In this document: piece by piece, positions 36,297-46,233 of the stretch
Numbering within the stretch: the stretch's first letter is position 1
Layout of the letters: each line of letters begins with the position of its first letter
Assembly: GCA_050293315.1 (NCBI GenBank)
Contig: JBNKMS010000010.1
Coordinates: 1 to 64,000 of the forward strand
Direction of reading: 5' to 3'
Length of the DNA: 64,000 bases
DNA from: CBFDBF01 sp050293315
GTDB taxonomy: Bacteria > Pseudomonadota > Gammaproteobacteria > Chromatiales > Chromatiaceae
Translations under genes and position numbers: made by a program
The notes under the pieces: model-generated
Databases searched by the model: none
Seen by the model: only the letters and a program-made list of their open reading frames with translations
What the model was told of the DNA's origin: nothing

Positions 36297-38615
36297 TCAA
36301 AATGTATTGCCAAAAGTGAATTGAAACACCTCAGTATCATCATCACTATCATCATTTATCGGGGCCGCCAAGCTAACGCCCAGAGCTCCCATAGGTGACA
36401 TCCACTGGAGTGAGACACCGGCCGAATAACGAAATTCCCCGGCATCGAAATCGTAAATCTTGCTGTTAGTGTCGAATACATTACCCATGTCTACAAATGC
36501 ACCCAAACGCATGCTATCAGAAGCGAAACGAAAAGGAGCCGGGAACAGTAACTCCAGACTACCGACCACCTTAAGATTACCGCCTAGTGGATCCCGATCC
36601 CCCGCTAACTCGCGTGGACCCAGGCTATAGCCCTTGAATCCTCTAACCGATTTGGGGCCACCGGTAAAATAGTTATCATAGAATGGCAAGTCATCAGTCT
36701 TCCCATAGCCATCACCGTAGCCAAGATCCATCTTAGCGGCAAGAGTTAGATTATTGGCAATTGGAAAAAAGTGTTGATGGAAATAATTCGCCTTGTAATA
36801 GGTAAGATCACTACCTGGGGTAGTTATAAAGGCCGACACGCTCTGTAACCCACCTTTGGTTGGGAATATCGATCTATCCCTGGAGTCACTGCTCCAAGCA
36901 ACCTTTGCTATGTAATTTAGAAATGATTTGCCCTCAAGGGCAACAAAATTCCTTACCTCAGTTGAGGCATTCGTACCAATATGAAAATCGGTGTGGCTAA
37001 CACTGAAGTCAAAGCGAATCCGATCATATTCATTCAGAGGAATGCCGAAATTAACTCCAGCATAGCTCACATCAGTGGCATAATCAGCAACATTCGCATC
37101 CGCAAAATCGGTCTCTTTATAGCTGAAGTCAAACCCCCTACTAATTCCATCCACGGTATAGTATGGGTTAGTGTAGGCCAGACGATAAGCCGTATTTATA
37201 TCGTTATTGTTAAAGGCAACACTGACACGTTTACCAGTACCTAAGAAGTTATCTTGGCTAATACTCGCACTTAATGTTATGCCGCCAGACTGTGAGTAAC
37301 CAACACCAGCCAGCAGATTACCTGTAGCCTTCTCCTCCACATTCACATTCACATCCACCTGATCTGTGGATCCTGGAACCGCTGGCGTCTCTACATTCAC
37401 TTCCTTAAAGTAACCCAGCCGTTGTAGCCGTTCACGCGACAAAGTAACCAGCTCAGTTGAAAACCAGGCCGACTCCATCTGACGCATCTCCCGACGTAAC
37501 ACCTCATCTCGGGTATCACTATTACCACTGATATTTACGCGTCGCACATAGACCCTTTTGCCTGGATCTACAAAGAATATAATCGAGACCTCCTTCTTCT
37601 CATTGTCAATCTCCGGGATACTGTTTACATTGGCAAAGGCATAACCCCTATCTCCGAGCAGAGTACTGATCCCTTCTGAACTATTGACCACATCTTTGCG
37701 CGAAAATATCTCACCACGATTGATCCGGATAAGGGGAAATATCTCCTCCTTTGGCACCACCAACTCACCTGCCAACTTAATATCACTGATGGTAAAGACA
37801 TCACCCTCAGTTATATTGATCGTAATGTAGATATCTTTCTTATCCGGAGTTATCGAAACCTGAGTGGAATCGATCTTAAAATTGATGTAACCACGATCTA
37901 GATAAAAAGAGCGCAATGTCTCCAGATCAGCCGACAATTTTTGCCTGGAGTATTGGTCATTGGCGCTTATGAATGAAAGCCAGTTGCTTGTTCCAAGCGC
38001 AAAATCTTCAATAAGATCGTCCTCATCAAAAGAGTTATTGCCGATAATATTTATACGCTTGATACGTGCGGCCTCACCCTCAATGATAACAATGTCTACC
38101 GCAACCCTGTTTCTCTCCAGCGGGGTAACAGTTGATTGCAGCTTGACCGCATATTGACCGTTATTGAAGTATTGCCGCCGCAACTCCTGTTCAATCTTAT
38201 CAAGTACAGAGCGGTTAAATACCCGCCCCTCGGCCATACCGATATCCTTCAATCCCTGCATCAGCTGTTCCGTCTCCATGGATTTGTTTCCGCTAATGTT
38301 GATCTGCGCTACGGCGGGACGCTCCGATACAAAGATAATCAGGATATTTCCTTCACGCTCCAACCTCACATCCTTAAAGAAGCCGGTCTTGTACAGGGCC
38401 CGAATTATCGCAGCACTTTGATCAGAATCGATCTCTTCACCGATTTGAACCGGTAGGTAATTGAACACCGTGCCGGCGGAGATACGCTGCAGCCCCTCTA
38501 CCCGTATATCCTCAATCGCAAACACCTCAGCCAAGGCCGTCTGCGGCAACCATATAACGAGCGTGAGCACTGCTGCTCCGAGCCATCTGTTTAATTGCAA
38601 CATCTGTTGTAACAT
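36297..38615 (-). CDS. bamA: Outer-membrane assembly factor BamA
   Basis: Core of the BAM complex that folds and inserts beta-barrel proteins into the outer membrane. It has 772 residues from the ATG at 38615. After a signal peptide ending in AEVFAIEDIRVEG come five POTRA domains (to about 425) and a 16-strand barrel. The barrel contains the VRGF motif (KSVRGFKGYSLGPREL) and ends in an aromatic residue (FQFTFGNTF), the usual insertion signal. Eleven open codons upstream begin only with a TTG. It lies between rseP and skp, as in relatives. Confidence 0.97.
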   Translation of the reverse strand: MLQQMLQLNRWLGAAVLTLVIWLPQTALAEVFAIEDIRVEGLQRISAGTVFNYLPVQIGEEIDSDQSAAIIRALYKTGFFKDVRLEREGNILIIFVSERPAVAQINISGNKSMETEQLMQGLKDIGMAEGRVFNRSVLDKIEQELRRQYFNNGQYAVKLQSTVTPLERNRVAVDIVIIEGEAARIKRINIIGNNSFDEDDLIEDFALGTSNWLSFISANDQYSRQKLSADLETLRSFYLDRGYINFKIDSTQVSITPDKKDIYITINITEGDVFTISDIKLAGELVVPKEEIFPLIRINRGEIFSRKDVVNSSEGISTLLGDRGYAFANVNSIPEIDNEKKEVSIIFFVDPGKRVYVRRVNISGNSDTRDEVLRREMRQMESAWFSTELVTLSRERLQRLGYFKEVNVETPAVPGSTDQVDVNVNVEEKATGNLLAGVGYSQSGGITLSASISQDNFLGTGKRVSVAFNNNDINTAYRLAYTNPYYTVDGISRGFDFSYKETDFADANVADYATDVSYAGVNFGIPLNEYDRIRFDFSVSHTDFHIGTNASTEVRNFVALEGKSFLNYIAKVAWSSDSRDRSIFPTKGGLQSVSAFITTPGSDLTYYKANYFHQHFFPIANNLTLAAKMDLGYGDGYGKTDDLPFYDNYFTGGPKSVRGFKGYSLGPRELAGDRDPLGGNLKVVGSLELLFPAPFRFASDSMRLGAFVDMGNVFDTNSKIYDFDAGEFRYSAGVSLQWMSPMGALGVSLAAPINDDSDDDTEVFQFTFGNTF

Positions 38616-38709
38616 TCCGTTTTTAATAGTTTTTTTATTTAAAAACAACTACGCCACACAGTCTCCTGTTCTGACGTAAAGGGGGAGCATTATAGACGAT
38701 CCTGCACCA

Positions 38710-40074
38710 CTATCCCAGCAGCCTGGAGATATCAACATAAAACGCTATACACATCAAGACTAACAGGAATGCCAACCCAATCCGCTGGCCATGCATGTGC
38801 ATCTCCTCCGATGGGGGGCTACCTTTTACCCATTCGATCAGAAAGAACAGCAGGTGTCCGCCATCCAGCACAGGGACTGGCAACAGATTCAGGATCGCCA
38901 GGCTGATGCTGACCACGGCCAAAAACTTCAGGAAATAAAGCAGCCCATAACTTGCTGATTTACCAGCTGATTGTGCTATTGAGATAGGGCCGCCAAGGTT
39001 TTTGACAGAGGCCTGTCCACTGACCATCCGTCCCAGCATCCGCAGCATAAAGCTGGACATATCCAAACTCTTGCTGACCGCGGCACCCATAGCCTCTACC
39101 ACCCCCAGCTTGACCTCAACCCTGTAAGCGTCAAACAGCCCGTCCGGGATATCCACCTCAGCACCTATGTGCCCGATCGGGGTGCCCCCTTCCATCTTGC
39201 TACCTACCAGCACGGCCAGCGATATACGCTCCGCCTCGCGAGCTATCTCCAGCTGCACCGTCTCGTCCGGATGTTTACGTATATAGCTAACAAACCCGTC
39301 CCAGTCGGCAACCTCGCTGTCATCCATAGATACAATCAGATCTGCGGGGAGCAGGCCCGCCCTGTCAGCAGCCTCGTCTGGCACCACCCGTTTAATAACT
39401 GCGGGTACCACCGGACGACTCGGCGTGATACCAATATCACCTAAGACATCTCCATCATCAGCTACTGCGGCCATGCGTTCTACCGACAGGGTACGAACCT
39501 GCTGCTGATCGTCCGCATCCACTACCAAAACGCGGATATCCTCACTCCCGGAAGAAGCAGACAACAGGGTATATACGGCCGACTCCCATGTAGGAGTCTT
39601 GCGCTCCCCTACCGCCAGGATCTCATCATCTACCTGGAAACCGGCCATCTGAGCCACCGAGGACTCTGTAACCCCACCAACTATCGGACGGATACCGACA
39701 TCACCGCTGACAAACACCAGCCAGTAGGCAAATATGGCAAACAGGAAATTAAATAGAGGCCCAGCTACTACAATGGCCGTCCTTACGGACAGGGATTGAC
39801 GATTAAAGGCGCGATGCACCTCATTCTCCGGCACCTCACCCTCACGTTCGTCCAGCATCTTCACATAGCCGCCGAGGGGGACCGCCGCTACTACATATTC
39901 TGTTTCATCGACTCGCCCGGTACGTTTCCACAGCGGTTTGCCAAAACCGATGGAGAAACGCAACACCTTCACCCCCAGCTTGCGGGCAACCCAGAAATGG
40001 CCAAACTCGTGCACCGTAACGAGTACCCCAAGCGCCAGGATAAAATAGAAGAGAGTTGGGAGAAAAGAGCTCAT
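38710..40074 (-). CDS. rseP: Regulated membrane protease RseP
   Basis: Site-2-type zinc metalloprotease of the inner membrane, which cleaves the anti-sigma factor RseA within the membrane during envelope stress. It has 454 residues. The zinc motif HEFGH is at 22-26 and the second active-site motif LPVPVLDGGHL near 400. Two PDZ domains lie between (about 115-300). It follows dxr and precedes bamA, its usual neighbours. Confidence 0.96.
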   Translation of the reverse strand: MSSFLPTLFYFILALGVLVTVHEFGHFWVARKLGVKVLRFSIGFGKPLWKRTGRVDETEYVVAAVPLGGYVKMLDEREGEVPENEVHRAFNRQSLSVRTAIVVAGPLFNFLFAIFAYWLVFVSGDVGIRPIVGGVTESSVAQMAGFQVDDEILAVGERKTPTWESAVYTLLSASSGSEDIRVLVVDADDQQQVRTLSVERMAAVADDGDVLGDIGITPSRPVVPAVIKRVVPDEAADRAGLLPADLIVSMDDSEVADWDGFVSYIRKHPDETVQLEIAREAERISLAVLVGSKMEGGTPIGHIGAEVDIPDGLFDAYRVEVKLGVVEAMGAAVSKSLDMSSFMLRMLGRMVSGQASVKNLGGPISIAQSAGKSASYGLLYFLKFLAVVSISLAILNLLPVPVLDGGHLLFFLIEWVKGSPPSEEMHMHGQRIGLAFLLVLMCIAFYVDISRLLG

Positions 40075-40181
40075 AAATTCAGTGTCATCCGGTCAATCTA
40101 TGTAATCAGTGCATCAAACATCCAGGCCTACAAAACCGTCTCTACAGGTGCGGATTGGACATTATACCAGCATCGTGAAAT

Positions 40182-41360
40182 CTATGACCTCTGCTGCACC
40201 ACCTGCTCAGCAACGGAACGTGCTCGTCGGTCTATATCCAGGATCTCCTCAAGCAGATCGGCAGATACGCTGGGGATTTGTGACAACGTCTGTTCGATTA
40301 TTTCAGGTATTGCTGTAAACCCAACTCTTCTGGCAAGAAACGCCTCTACAGCGACCTCATTAGCCGCATTTAGCACAACCGGGCGACAACCGCCTGCCTC
40401 TACCGCCTGATATGCCAACTCCAGACATGGAAAACGTCGCCGCTCAGGCTCCTCAAAGTCGAGTCTGGCAACTGCAATAAGATCCAGCGCTGCAACCCCG
40501 GACGCAATCCTCTGCGGCCATGCCAACGCGTGGGCTATGGGGGTACGCATATCGGGATTGCCCAGCTGCGCCAATACCGAGCCATCGACATACTCCACCA
40601 GAGAGTGGATTACACTCTGCGGATGCAGTACAACCTGCACTCTTTCCACAGGAATCGAAAACAACCAGCAGGCCTCTATCACCTCCAGTCCCTTGTTCAT
40701 CATGGTGGCCGAATCTACCGATATCTTGCGCCCCATCTCCCAGTTTGGATGGGCACACGCCTGCTCTGGTGTTACCTGTGCCAGCTCTTCCAACTTTAGC
40801 TCTCTAAATGGCCCACCGGAAGCGGTCAAGAGGATCCGTTCCACCCCAACCTCATCCATACCGCGACCAAAATCTGGCGGCATACACTGAAACAGTGCGT
40901 TGTGTTCGCTATCGATAGGTAGGATCTCTGCCCCACAACGCGCGGCCTCCTGCATAAAAATGGCACCAGCCACAACCAGCGCCTCCTTATTGGCCAATAA
41001 CAGACGCTTACCCGACCGCACTGCTGCCAGCGCAGGTAGAAGACCGGCGGCCCCGACAATCGCAGCCATGACGTAGTCGGCCTCAGGTATGCTGGCGATG
41101 ACCTCCAGACCTGGCCCTCCCACCAGTACCTCGGTGGCAGCCAGTTCTCCTGTCATCCTCTCTCGTAACTCCGCCGCCTGCGTCTCATTTGCCACAACTG
41201 CATAACCGGGTCGAAACTCCCGGCACTGCAGATAGAGCTCATCCACCCTGCGGTTGGCACTCAGTGCCACCACCTTGAAGCGTTGCGGGTGCTGCCGTAT
41301 TACATCCAGGGTATTGACCCCGATCGATCCGGTAGAGCCAAGGATGGTGATACCGATCAT
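40182..41360 (-). CDS. dxr: DXP reductoisomerase
   Basis: Converts 1-deoxy-xylulose 5-phosphate to 2-C-methyl-erythritol 4-phosphate with NADPH, the second step of the MEP isoprenoid pathway. It has 392 residues. The NADPH motif GSTGSIG (8-14), ANKEALVVAG, the catalytic PIDSEHNALFQ and SGGPFRE are present. It overlaps cdsA by 4 bases. The order uppS-cdsA-dxr-rseP is the Pseudomonas type. Confidence 0.97.
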   Translation of the reverse strand: MIGITILGSTGSIGVNTLDVIRQHPQRFKVVALSANRRVDELYLQCREFRPGYAVVANETQAAELRERMTGELAATEVLVGGPGLEVIASIPEADYVMAAIVGAAGLLPALAAVRSGKRLLLANKEALVVAGAIFMQEAARCGAEILPIDSEHNALFQCMPPDFGRGMDEVGVERILLTASGGPFRELKLEELAQVTPEQACAHPNWEMGRKISVDSATMMNKGLEVIEACWLFSIPVERVQVVLHPQSVIHSLVEYVDGSVLAQLGNPDMRTPIAHALAWPQRIASGVAALDLIAVARLDFEEPERRRFPCLELAYQAVEAGGCRPVVLNAANEVAVEAFLARRVGFTAIPEIIEQTLSQIPSVSADLLEEILDIDRRARSVAEQVVQQRS

Positions 41361-42193
41361 CCCTGCACTTCCAGCAGAACCAGGCCCAACAGAAATAGCG
41401 GAGCAGCAGCGGTCACGCTATCGATACGGTCGAGCATCCCACCATGACCAGGCAGGATCGTACCGCTATCCTTGGCCCCGGCCTGGCGCTTGAACAGACT
41501 CTCGAAGAGATCGCCAACCACCGACATGATCACGGTAGCTAGACAGAGCAGCAGCAGCCAGTGTAGACGCGACCACTCTCCCAGCAACCACGAGAGTAGA
41601 ACAGAGCACACTGCGGCACTAGCCAAGGCACCATAGAGCCCTTCTCTGGTCTTGCCTGGACTGATAACAGGGGCGAGTTTGGTTTTTCCCCAGCGGTGCC
41701 CGGAAAAATAGGCCCCGATGTCTGCTAGCCAAATAAGAATTAACAGGAAGAGTACCAGTATGGGACCACTCTCCCCGCTGCTGTGTAGAGAGTGAATCGC
41801 CGCCCATGCCGGCACCAGGACAAAGAAACCGGCTATTGCTGGAAACAGAGCAAGGTGCTGAGGCCCGCCCTCTATCTCCTTTATATGCATGAGATAAGCG
41901 ATCACGCAACACCACCACAATACAGCCCCAGAAAAAAACCAGATACGATAGCCAGGATAGGAGAGCAACTCGACCACTAGCCAGAAGATAGCTATCAACA
42001 ATAATAGATATATCACCCGTCCTGACAGGGTGGTAATCCCGATCAACCGCGCCCACTCCCAACCACCGACCAGTACCACCAATCCAAACAGCAGGGAGAG
42101 ATATATGGTGGGTAACATGAGGACGCCTGTCATCACTATCGACGCCAGCACCGAAGCTGTAACCACCCGCTGAAACAGGACACTCTGTGCCAT
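41357..42193 (-). CDS. cdsA: CDP-diglyceride synthase
   Basis: Makes CDP-diacylglycerol, the precursor of all phospholipids, in the inner membrane. It has 278 residues with about eight transmembrane helices. The CDP-alcohol cytidylyltransferase signature is near the C terminus (SVVGDLFESLFKRQAGAKD, then PGHGGMLDRIDS). It follows uppS by 8 bases and overlaps dxr by 4. Confidence 0.95.
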   Translation of the reverse strand: MAQSVLFQRVVTASVLASIVMTGVLMLPTIYLSLLFGLVVLVGGWEWARLIGITTLSGRVIYLLLLIAIFWLVVELLSYPGYRIWFFSGAVLWWCCVIAYLMHIKEIEGGPQHLALFPAIAGFFVLVPAWAAIHSLHSSGESGPILVLFLLILIWLADIGAYFSGHRWGKTKLAPVISPGKTREGLYGALASAAVCSVLLSWLLGEWSRLHWLLLLCLATVIMSVVGDLFESLFKRQAGAKDSGTILPGHGGMLDRIDSVTAAAPLFLLGLVLLEVQG

Positions 42194-42201
42194 GCCGTCG
42201 C

Positions 42202-42954
42202 CTACTCTACCGGGGCGACAGGATCCACCTGCTCGCCGGTACGCCCAAAGCGTCGCTGTCGACTACTGAAAGAGTTCAGCGCATCACGAAACGCGGTCGC
42301 ATCGAAATCGGGCCACAAGATAGGGCTGAAATAGAGCTCTGTATAGGCCGCCTGCCACAATAGAAAATTGCTCAACCTCTGTTCCCCGCCGGTGCGAATA
42401 AACAGATCTGGTGGTGGCAAATGGGGGAAGCTCAACTCATCGGATATAGTAGATTCTCCAATCTGATCTGGGGTAAGGGTACCTGCCTGCACCTGCTCGG
42501 CGATGCGGCGCACAGCCCGAGTTATGTCCCAACGACCGCCATAATTGGCTGCGACCTGCAGAACCAGACCACTATTGCCGGCCGTCTCCTGTTCCGCATC
42601 ACAAATAGACCGCTGTAATTTTTCCTGAAATGCGCTGGTATCACCGATGATGCGGAGCTGGACGTTATTCTTGTTGAGCCGTTTGGTCTCACGCCGCAGT
42701 GCTACCATAAATAGCTCCATCAGAAGGCTTACCTCTTCCTCCGGTCGCCTCCAGTTTTCACTACTAAAGGCAAACAGAGTGAGGACCTCTATATTATTAC
42801 GAACCGACTCTTCAACTGCTGACCTGACGGACTTGACCCCGGCCTGGTGGCCAGCATGACGAGGCAGATTACGCTCTCTTGCCCAGCGCCCATTCCCATC
42901 CATGATAATTGCAACATGCCGGGGTATACTACTGTCGGTTCCCTCGGTAGCCAC
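42202..42954 (-). CDS. uppS: Undecaprenyl diphosphate synthase
   Basis: Cis-prenyltransferase that makes the C55 carrier lipid for peptidoglycan and O-antigen. It has 250 residues. The motif AIIMDGNGRWARERN with the catalytic Asp (residue 19), FAFSSENWRRP and the late RTGGEQRLSNFLLWQAAYTE identify it. It starts at GTG (42954), 8 bases after frr. Also called ispU. Confidence 0.97.
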   Translation of the reverse strand: MATEGTDSSIPRHVAIIMDGNGRWARERNLPRHAGHQAGVKSVRSAVEESVRNNIEVLTLFAFSSENWRRPEEEVSLLMELFMVALRRETKRLNKNNVQLRIIGDTSAFQEKLQRSICDAEQETAGNSGLVLQVAANYGGRWDITRAVRRIAEQVQAGTLTPDQIGESTISDELSFPHLPPPDLFIRTGGEQRLSNFLLWQAAYTELYFSPILWPDFDATAFRDALNSFSSRQRRFGRTGEQVDPVAPVE

Positions 42955-42962
42955 TGAGAACC

Positions 42963-43520
42963 CTATACTTCCATCAGGTCGGCTTCTTTCTTCTCCAGCA
43001 GCTCATCTATCTCTTTGACGTGCTGATCCGTGAGCTTCTGGATAATCTCCTCGCCACGATGCTCATCATCCTCTGAGATCAGTTTATCCTTTACCAATTC
43101 CTTCAGATGGTGATTGGCATCCCGCCGAATGTTACGTATTGCCACCCGCCCCTGTTCCGCCTCCTGGCGTACTATGCGTACCATCTCTTTGCGCCGCTCT
43201 TCAGTAAGAGGAGGCAGTGGGATCCTGATAATATTCCCGGCACTACTCGGGTTCAGACCAAGTTCTGAGTTCATTATGGCCTTTTCTACTGGAGCCACCA
43301 TGCTCTGTTCCCAGGGAGTTACAGTCAAGGTACGGGCGTCTTCCGTATTGATATTTGCCACCTGGCTTAAGGGTACATCGGAGCCATAATAGGGGACCAT
43401 AATATGATCCAGAAGACTTGGATGGGCCCGACCGGTACGCAACTTGGCCAACTCATGATTGAGCGAATCAACACTTTTCCCCATGCGCTCAGTAGCATCT
43501 TTTTTGATGTCATCAATCAT
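42963..43520 (-). CDS. frr: Ribosome recycling factor
   Basis: Splits the post-termination ribosome together with EF-G. It has 185 residues. The start at MIDDIKKDATERMGKSV is set by GGAG six bases upstream and by similarity to E. coli RRF (MISDIRKDAEVRM); a longer start at 43532 would overlap pyrH. The motif KLRTGRAHPSLLDHI is typical. The ATG lies one base after the pyrH stop, so the two are coupled. Confidence 0.97.
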   Translation of the reverse strand: MIDDIKKDATERMGKSVDSLNHELAKLRTGRAHPSLLDHIMVPYYGSDVPLSQVANINTEDARTLTVTPWEQSMVAPVEKAIMNSELGLNPSSAGNIIRIPLPPLTEERRKEMVRIVRQEAEQGRVAIRNIRRDANHHLKELVKDKLISEDDEHRGEEIIQKLTDQHVKEIDELLEKKEADLMEV

Positions 43521-43521
43521 A

Positions 43522-44241
43522 TTAGTCTCCAACTAATGAACCAATGTCCTCACCCTGCATCAGACGCAACATAGCGCCCTGGTTGTTGATGTTCATAACC
43601 CGCAACGGTAGAGAGTTATCTCTGCACAACACTATGGCAGTAGTATCCATCACCTTCAGATCTTCTGCCAGTACCTGCTCATAGGTGAGACGCGGATAGA
43701 ACTCCGCTTCGGGAAACTGCACCGGGTCAGCTGCGTAGATACCATCCACCTTGGTGGCCTTGACCAACAGCTGCGCACCAACCTCTATGGCCCGCAGACT
43801 GGCAGCAGAGTCGGTGGTAAAGAATGGGTTGCCGGTACCTGCAGCCAGCAGTACAACTCGTCCTTCCTGCAGATGACGCACTGCCTTGTGTTGCAAATAT
43901 TGGTCGCAGACCTGATCCATCTTCAGGGCCGACATGACCTCAGCTTCCACCCCTATCTTCTGCAGGGCATCACGCATTGCCAGAGAGTTCATCACGGTAG
44001 CCAGCATCCCCATATGGTCGCCGGTAACCCGGTCTATACCGCTCTTGGCAAGTCCAGCGCCACGAAAAATATTGCCGCCGCCGATCACCACAGCAACCTC
44101 AATCCCGGCCTCTACCAGGGAGCCAATATCGGCCGCCGTACTGGCAATAACAGCCGGATCGATACCATAATCCCCCTGACCCATTAGCGCCTCACCGCTA
44201 AGCTTCAGAAGGATACGCTGGTAGATTATTTTGGATGCCAC
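43522..44241 (-). CDS. pyrH: Uridylate kinase
   Basis: Phosphorylates UMP to UDP in pyrimidine nucleotide synthesis; hexameric bacterial type, activated by GTP. It has 239 residues. The motif RILLKLSGEALMG is at the N terminus and GGGNIFRGAGL and TGNPFFTTDSAA follow. It starts at GTG (44241). It lies between tsf and frr, the conserved order. Confidence 0.97.
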   Translation of the reverse strand: MASKIIYQRILLKLSGEALMGQGDYGIDPAVIASTAADIGSLVEAGIEVAVVIGGGNIFRGAGLAKSGIDRVTGDHMGMLATVMNSLAMRDALQKIGVEAEVMSALKMDQVCDQYLQHKAVRHLQEGRVVLLAAGTGNPFFTTDSAASLRAIEVGAQLLVKATKVDGIYAADPVQFPEAEFYPRLTYEQVLAEDLKVMDTTAIVLCRDNSLPLRVMNINNQGAMLRLMQGEDIGSLVGD

Positions 44242-44288
44242 CGCAACCCCTTTGTTGATCTATCCTCGCTCTTCCGGCTCTCTGTTAA

Positions 44289-45173
44289 CTACCCTCGAGC
44301 CTGCGCCATAACCTCTTCGGCAAAATTCTCCTGCTTCTTCTCGATACCCTCGCCTACCTCAAAGCGCTGGAAACGTACCACCTTGGCACCGGCACCGGCC
44401 AACAGCTTGGCCACTGTGGTATCAGGATCCTTTACGAATGGCTGTCCCTCAAGGGTGATCTCGGCCAGGTATTTGCGCACCCTGCCATCTACAATCTTGT
44501 CGACAATATTTTCCGGCTTACCGCTCTCCAGTGCCTGGGCCTTGAATATCTCCCTCTCCTTTACCAGCAGATCGGCAGGGACCTCGGCCTCAGAGACACA
44601 TAGTGGATTACTTGCCGCTATATGCATGGCGATATCTTTACCCAACTCCTCATCACCACCTTCCAGCTCCACTACTACACCGATGCGCACGCCGTGGCGG
44701 TAACTTATAAGCTGGCCGTCGCCCGCACTAAAACGGACAAAGCGACGTATATTCATATTCTCACCGATCTTGGATATCAGCGCCTCGCGTGCTTTATCTA
44801 TAGTGGTCTCTTCTCCCTCATGCAGCGCCTCGCCCATTAATGCCGTAACGTCGGCAGCGCCTGAGTTGAGAGCACGCTCACCGACCGCATCTACAAAGGA
44901 GATGAAGTTCGCGTCTTTGGCCACAAAGTCTGTCTCACAGTTGACCTCGACCATTGCTGCATCTTTTTCATCTTCACTGAAGGTGATGGCTATAATCCCT
45001 TCCGCAGCGATACGTCCGGCCTTTTTGGCCGCCTTGGCCTGACCAGATTTACGCATCAATTCAATCGCAGCGGCGATATCTCCATCGGTCTCGACCAATG
45101 CCTTCTTACACTCCATCATGCCGGAACCGGTACGCTCACGCAGTTCTTTTACCAGAGAGGCTGTAATTGCCAT
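44289..45173 (-). CDS. tsf: Elongation factor Ts
   Basis: Nucleotide exchange factor for EF-Tu. It has 294 residues (E. coli 283). The N-terminal UBA-like region (LVKELRERTGSGMMECKKAL) and the TDFVAKD motif that contacts EF-Tu are present, followed by the two-part core and coiled coil. It follows rpsB after a 79-base gap; a short hairpin in that gap could be a processing or attenuation site. Confidence 0.97.
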   Translation of the reverse strand: MAITASLVKELRERTGSGMMECKKALVETDGDIAAAIELMRKSGQAKAAKKAGRIAAEGIIAITFSEDEKDAAMVEVNCETDFVAKDANFISFVDAVGERALNSGAADVTALMGEALHEGEETTIDKAREALISKIGENMNIRRFVRFSAGDGQLISYRHGVRIGVVVELEGGDEELGKDIAMHIAASNPLCVSEAEVPADLLVKEREIFKAQALESGKPENIVDKIVDGRVRKYLAEITLEGQPFVKDPDTTVAKLLAGAGAKVVRFQRFEVGEGIEKKQENFAEEVMAQARG

Positions 45174-45252
45174 GCTGTATTCCTCGTATAACTATTTAAT
45201 TCAAAATCTCTAACCTGAAATGCCTCAGGCACAGAATGTATGACTAAGAGAT

Positions 45253-46233
45253 CTACTCCGCTGCAACCTTTTTCTTTGCAACTTTCTTCTTGGCAACCTT
45301 CTTCTTAGAGACCTTCTTCTTAGCAACCTTCTTTTTAGCAACCTTCTTCTTGGCAACTTTCTTCTTGGTAGCACTCTTTTCCGTGGCCTCCTGCTCTTCA
45401 GCCTCAACCTCGACCTCCTGTGCTCCCTCATCCTGAGCCTCGTCCTGCGTTGAGGGTTTCTCTACTACCTTGGTCGTCTTCACAGGCTTCTTCGCAGCCC
45501 GCTTCGAGGCCTTCTCTCCTGCTTCACTCTCCAGGCCTAGATGGGCAGCACTGGCACGCCCCTCCAGTACAGCCGCAGATACTCCCTGAACATATAGCTG
45601 AATAGCCCTAATGGCATCGTCATTGCCAGGGATTATGTAATCGATATTGTCCGGGTCATTATTAGTATCCACCACTCCAACGACTGGGATGCCCAGCTTG
45701 GCCGCCTCAGCGATGGCAATATCCTCGTGGCCGGTATCAATCACAAACAGCACATCTGGTAGGCCCGCCATGTTTTTAATACCGCCAAGACTACGCTCCA
45801 GCTTGGCCCTTTCACGGCTGAGGCCTAAGGCCTCTTTCTTGTTAAAACGATGTTCAATACTGCCATCCTCAAACATCTCCTCCAGCTCCTTGAGACGCTT
45901 GACCGATTTTTTGATGGTCTTGAAGTTGGTCAGCATACCGCCCAGCCAGCGGTGATTGACATATGGCATACCGCAACGCTCTGCCTCTTCCCTTATGGTC
46001 TCCTGGGCCGCACGTTTGGTACCTACAAAAAGTATCTTGCCGCCATTGGCACTCAGCGTCCCAAGGAAATTCAAGGCCTCTTTGAATAGTGGCAACGTCT
46101 TGTCAAGATTAATGATATGTATCTTGTTCCGCTGCCCGAAGATGTAAGAACCCATCTTGGGGTTCCAGTAACGGGTCTGATGCCCGAAATGCACGCCCGC
46201 CTCAAGCATCTGGCGCATAGTTACTGCACTCAT
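45253..46233 (-). CDS. rpsB: 30S ribosomal protein S2 with basic tail
   Basis: Part of the small ribosomal subunit. The core (MRQMLEAGVHFGHQTRYWNP at the N terminus to about residue 240) is ordinary S2. The protein is 326 residues, about 85 longer than E. coli S2. The extra C terminus has an acidic stretch (roughly 265-290, DEAQDEGAQEVEVEAEEQE) and then seven tandem pentapeptides KKKVA (one KKKVS) before AE and the stop. This resembles the lysine-rich tails of histone H1-like proteins. The start at 46233 is set by the conserved N terminus; an open stretch upstream is leader. It is first in the rpsB-tsf-pyrH-frr operon. Confidence 0.95.
   Translation of the reverse strand: MSAVTMRQMLEAGVHFGHQTRYWNPKMGSYIFGQRNKIHIINLDKTLPLFKEALNFLGTLSANGGKILFVGTKRAAQETIREEAERCGMPYVNHRWLGGMLTNFKTIKKSVKRLKELEEMFEDGSIEHRFNKKEALGLSRERAKLERSLGGIKNMAGLPDVLFVIDTGHEDIAIAEAAKLGIPVVGVVDTNNDPDNIDYIIPGNDDAIRAIQLYVQGVSAAVLEGRASAAHLGLESEAGEKASKRAAKKPVKTTKVVEKPSTQDEAQDEGAQEVEVEAEEQEATEKSATKKKVAKKKVAKKKVAKKKVSKKKVAKKKVAKKKVAAE
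45262..45366 (-). repeat. 15-bp tandem repeat coding KKKVA
   Basis: Seven tandem 15-base units, each coding KKKVA (one KKKVS), make the tail of rpsB. Codon choice varies slightly between units, so the array is not a recent perfect duplication. Length variation between strains by slippage or recombination is likely. Confidence 0.9.

Noticed and set aside
45253..45366. CRISPR-like short repeats
   Set aside because: The repeats are contiguous 15-bp coding units without spacers, inside rpsB.
45225..45431. Arg/Leu-rich minus-strand frame over the rpsB tail
   Set aside because: It is the same 15-bp repeat read in another frame; the RRRLL pattern is a by-product of the KKKVA array.
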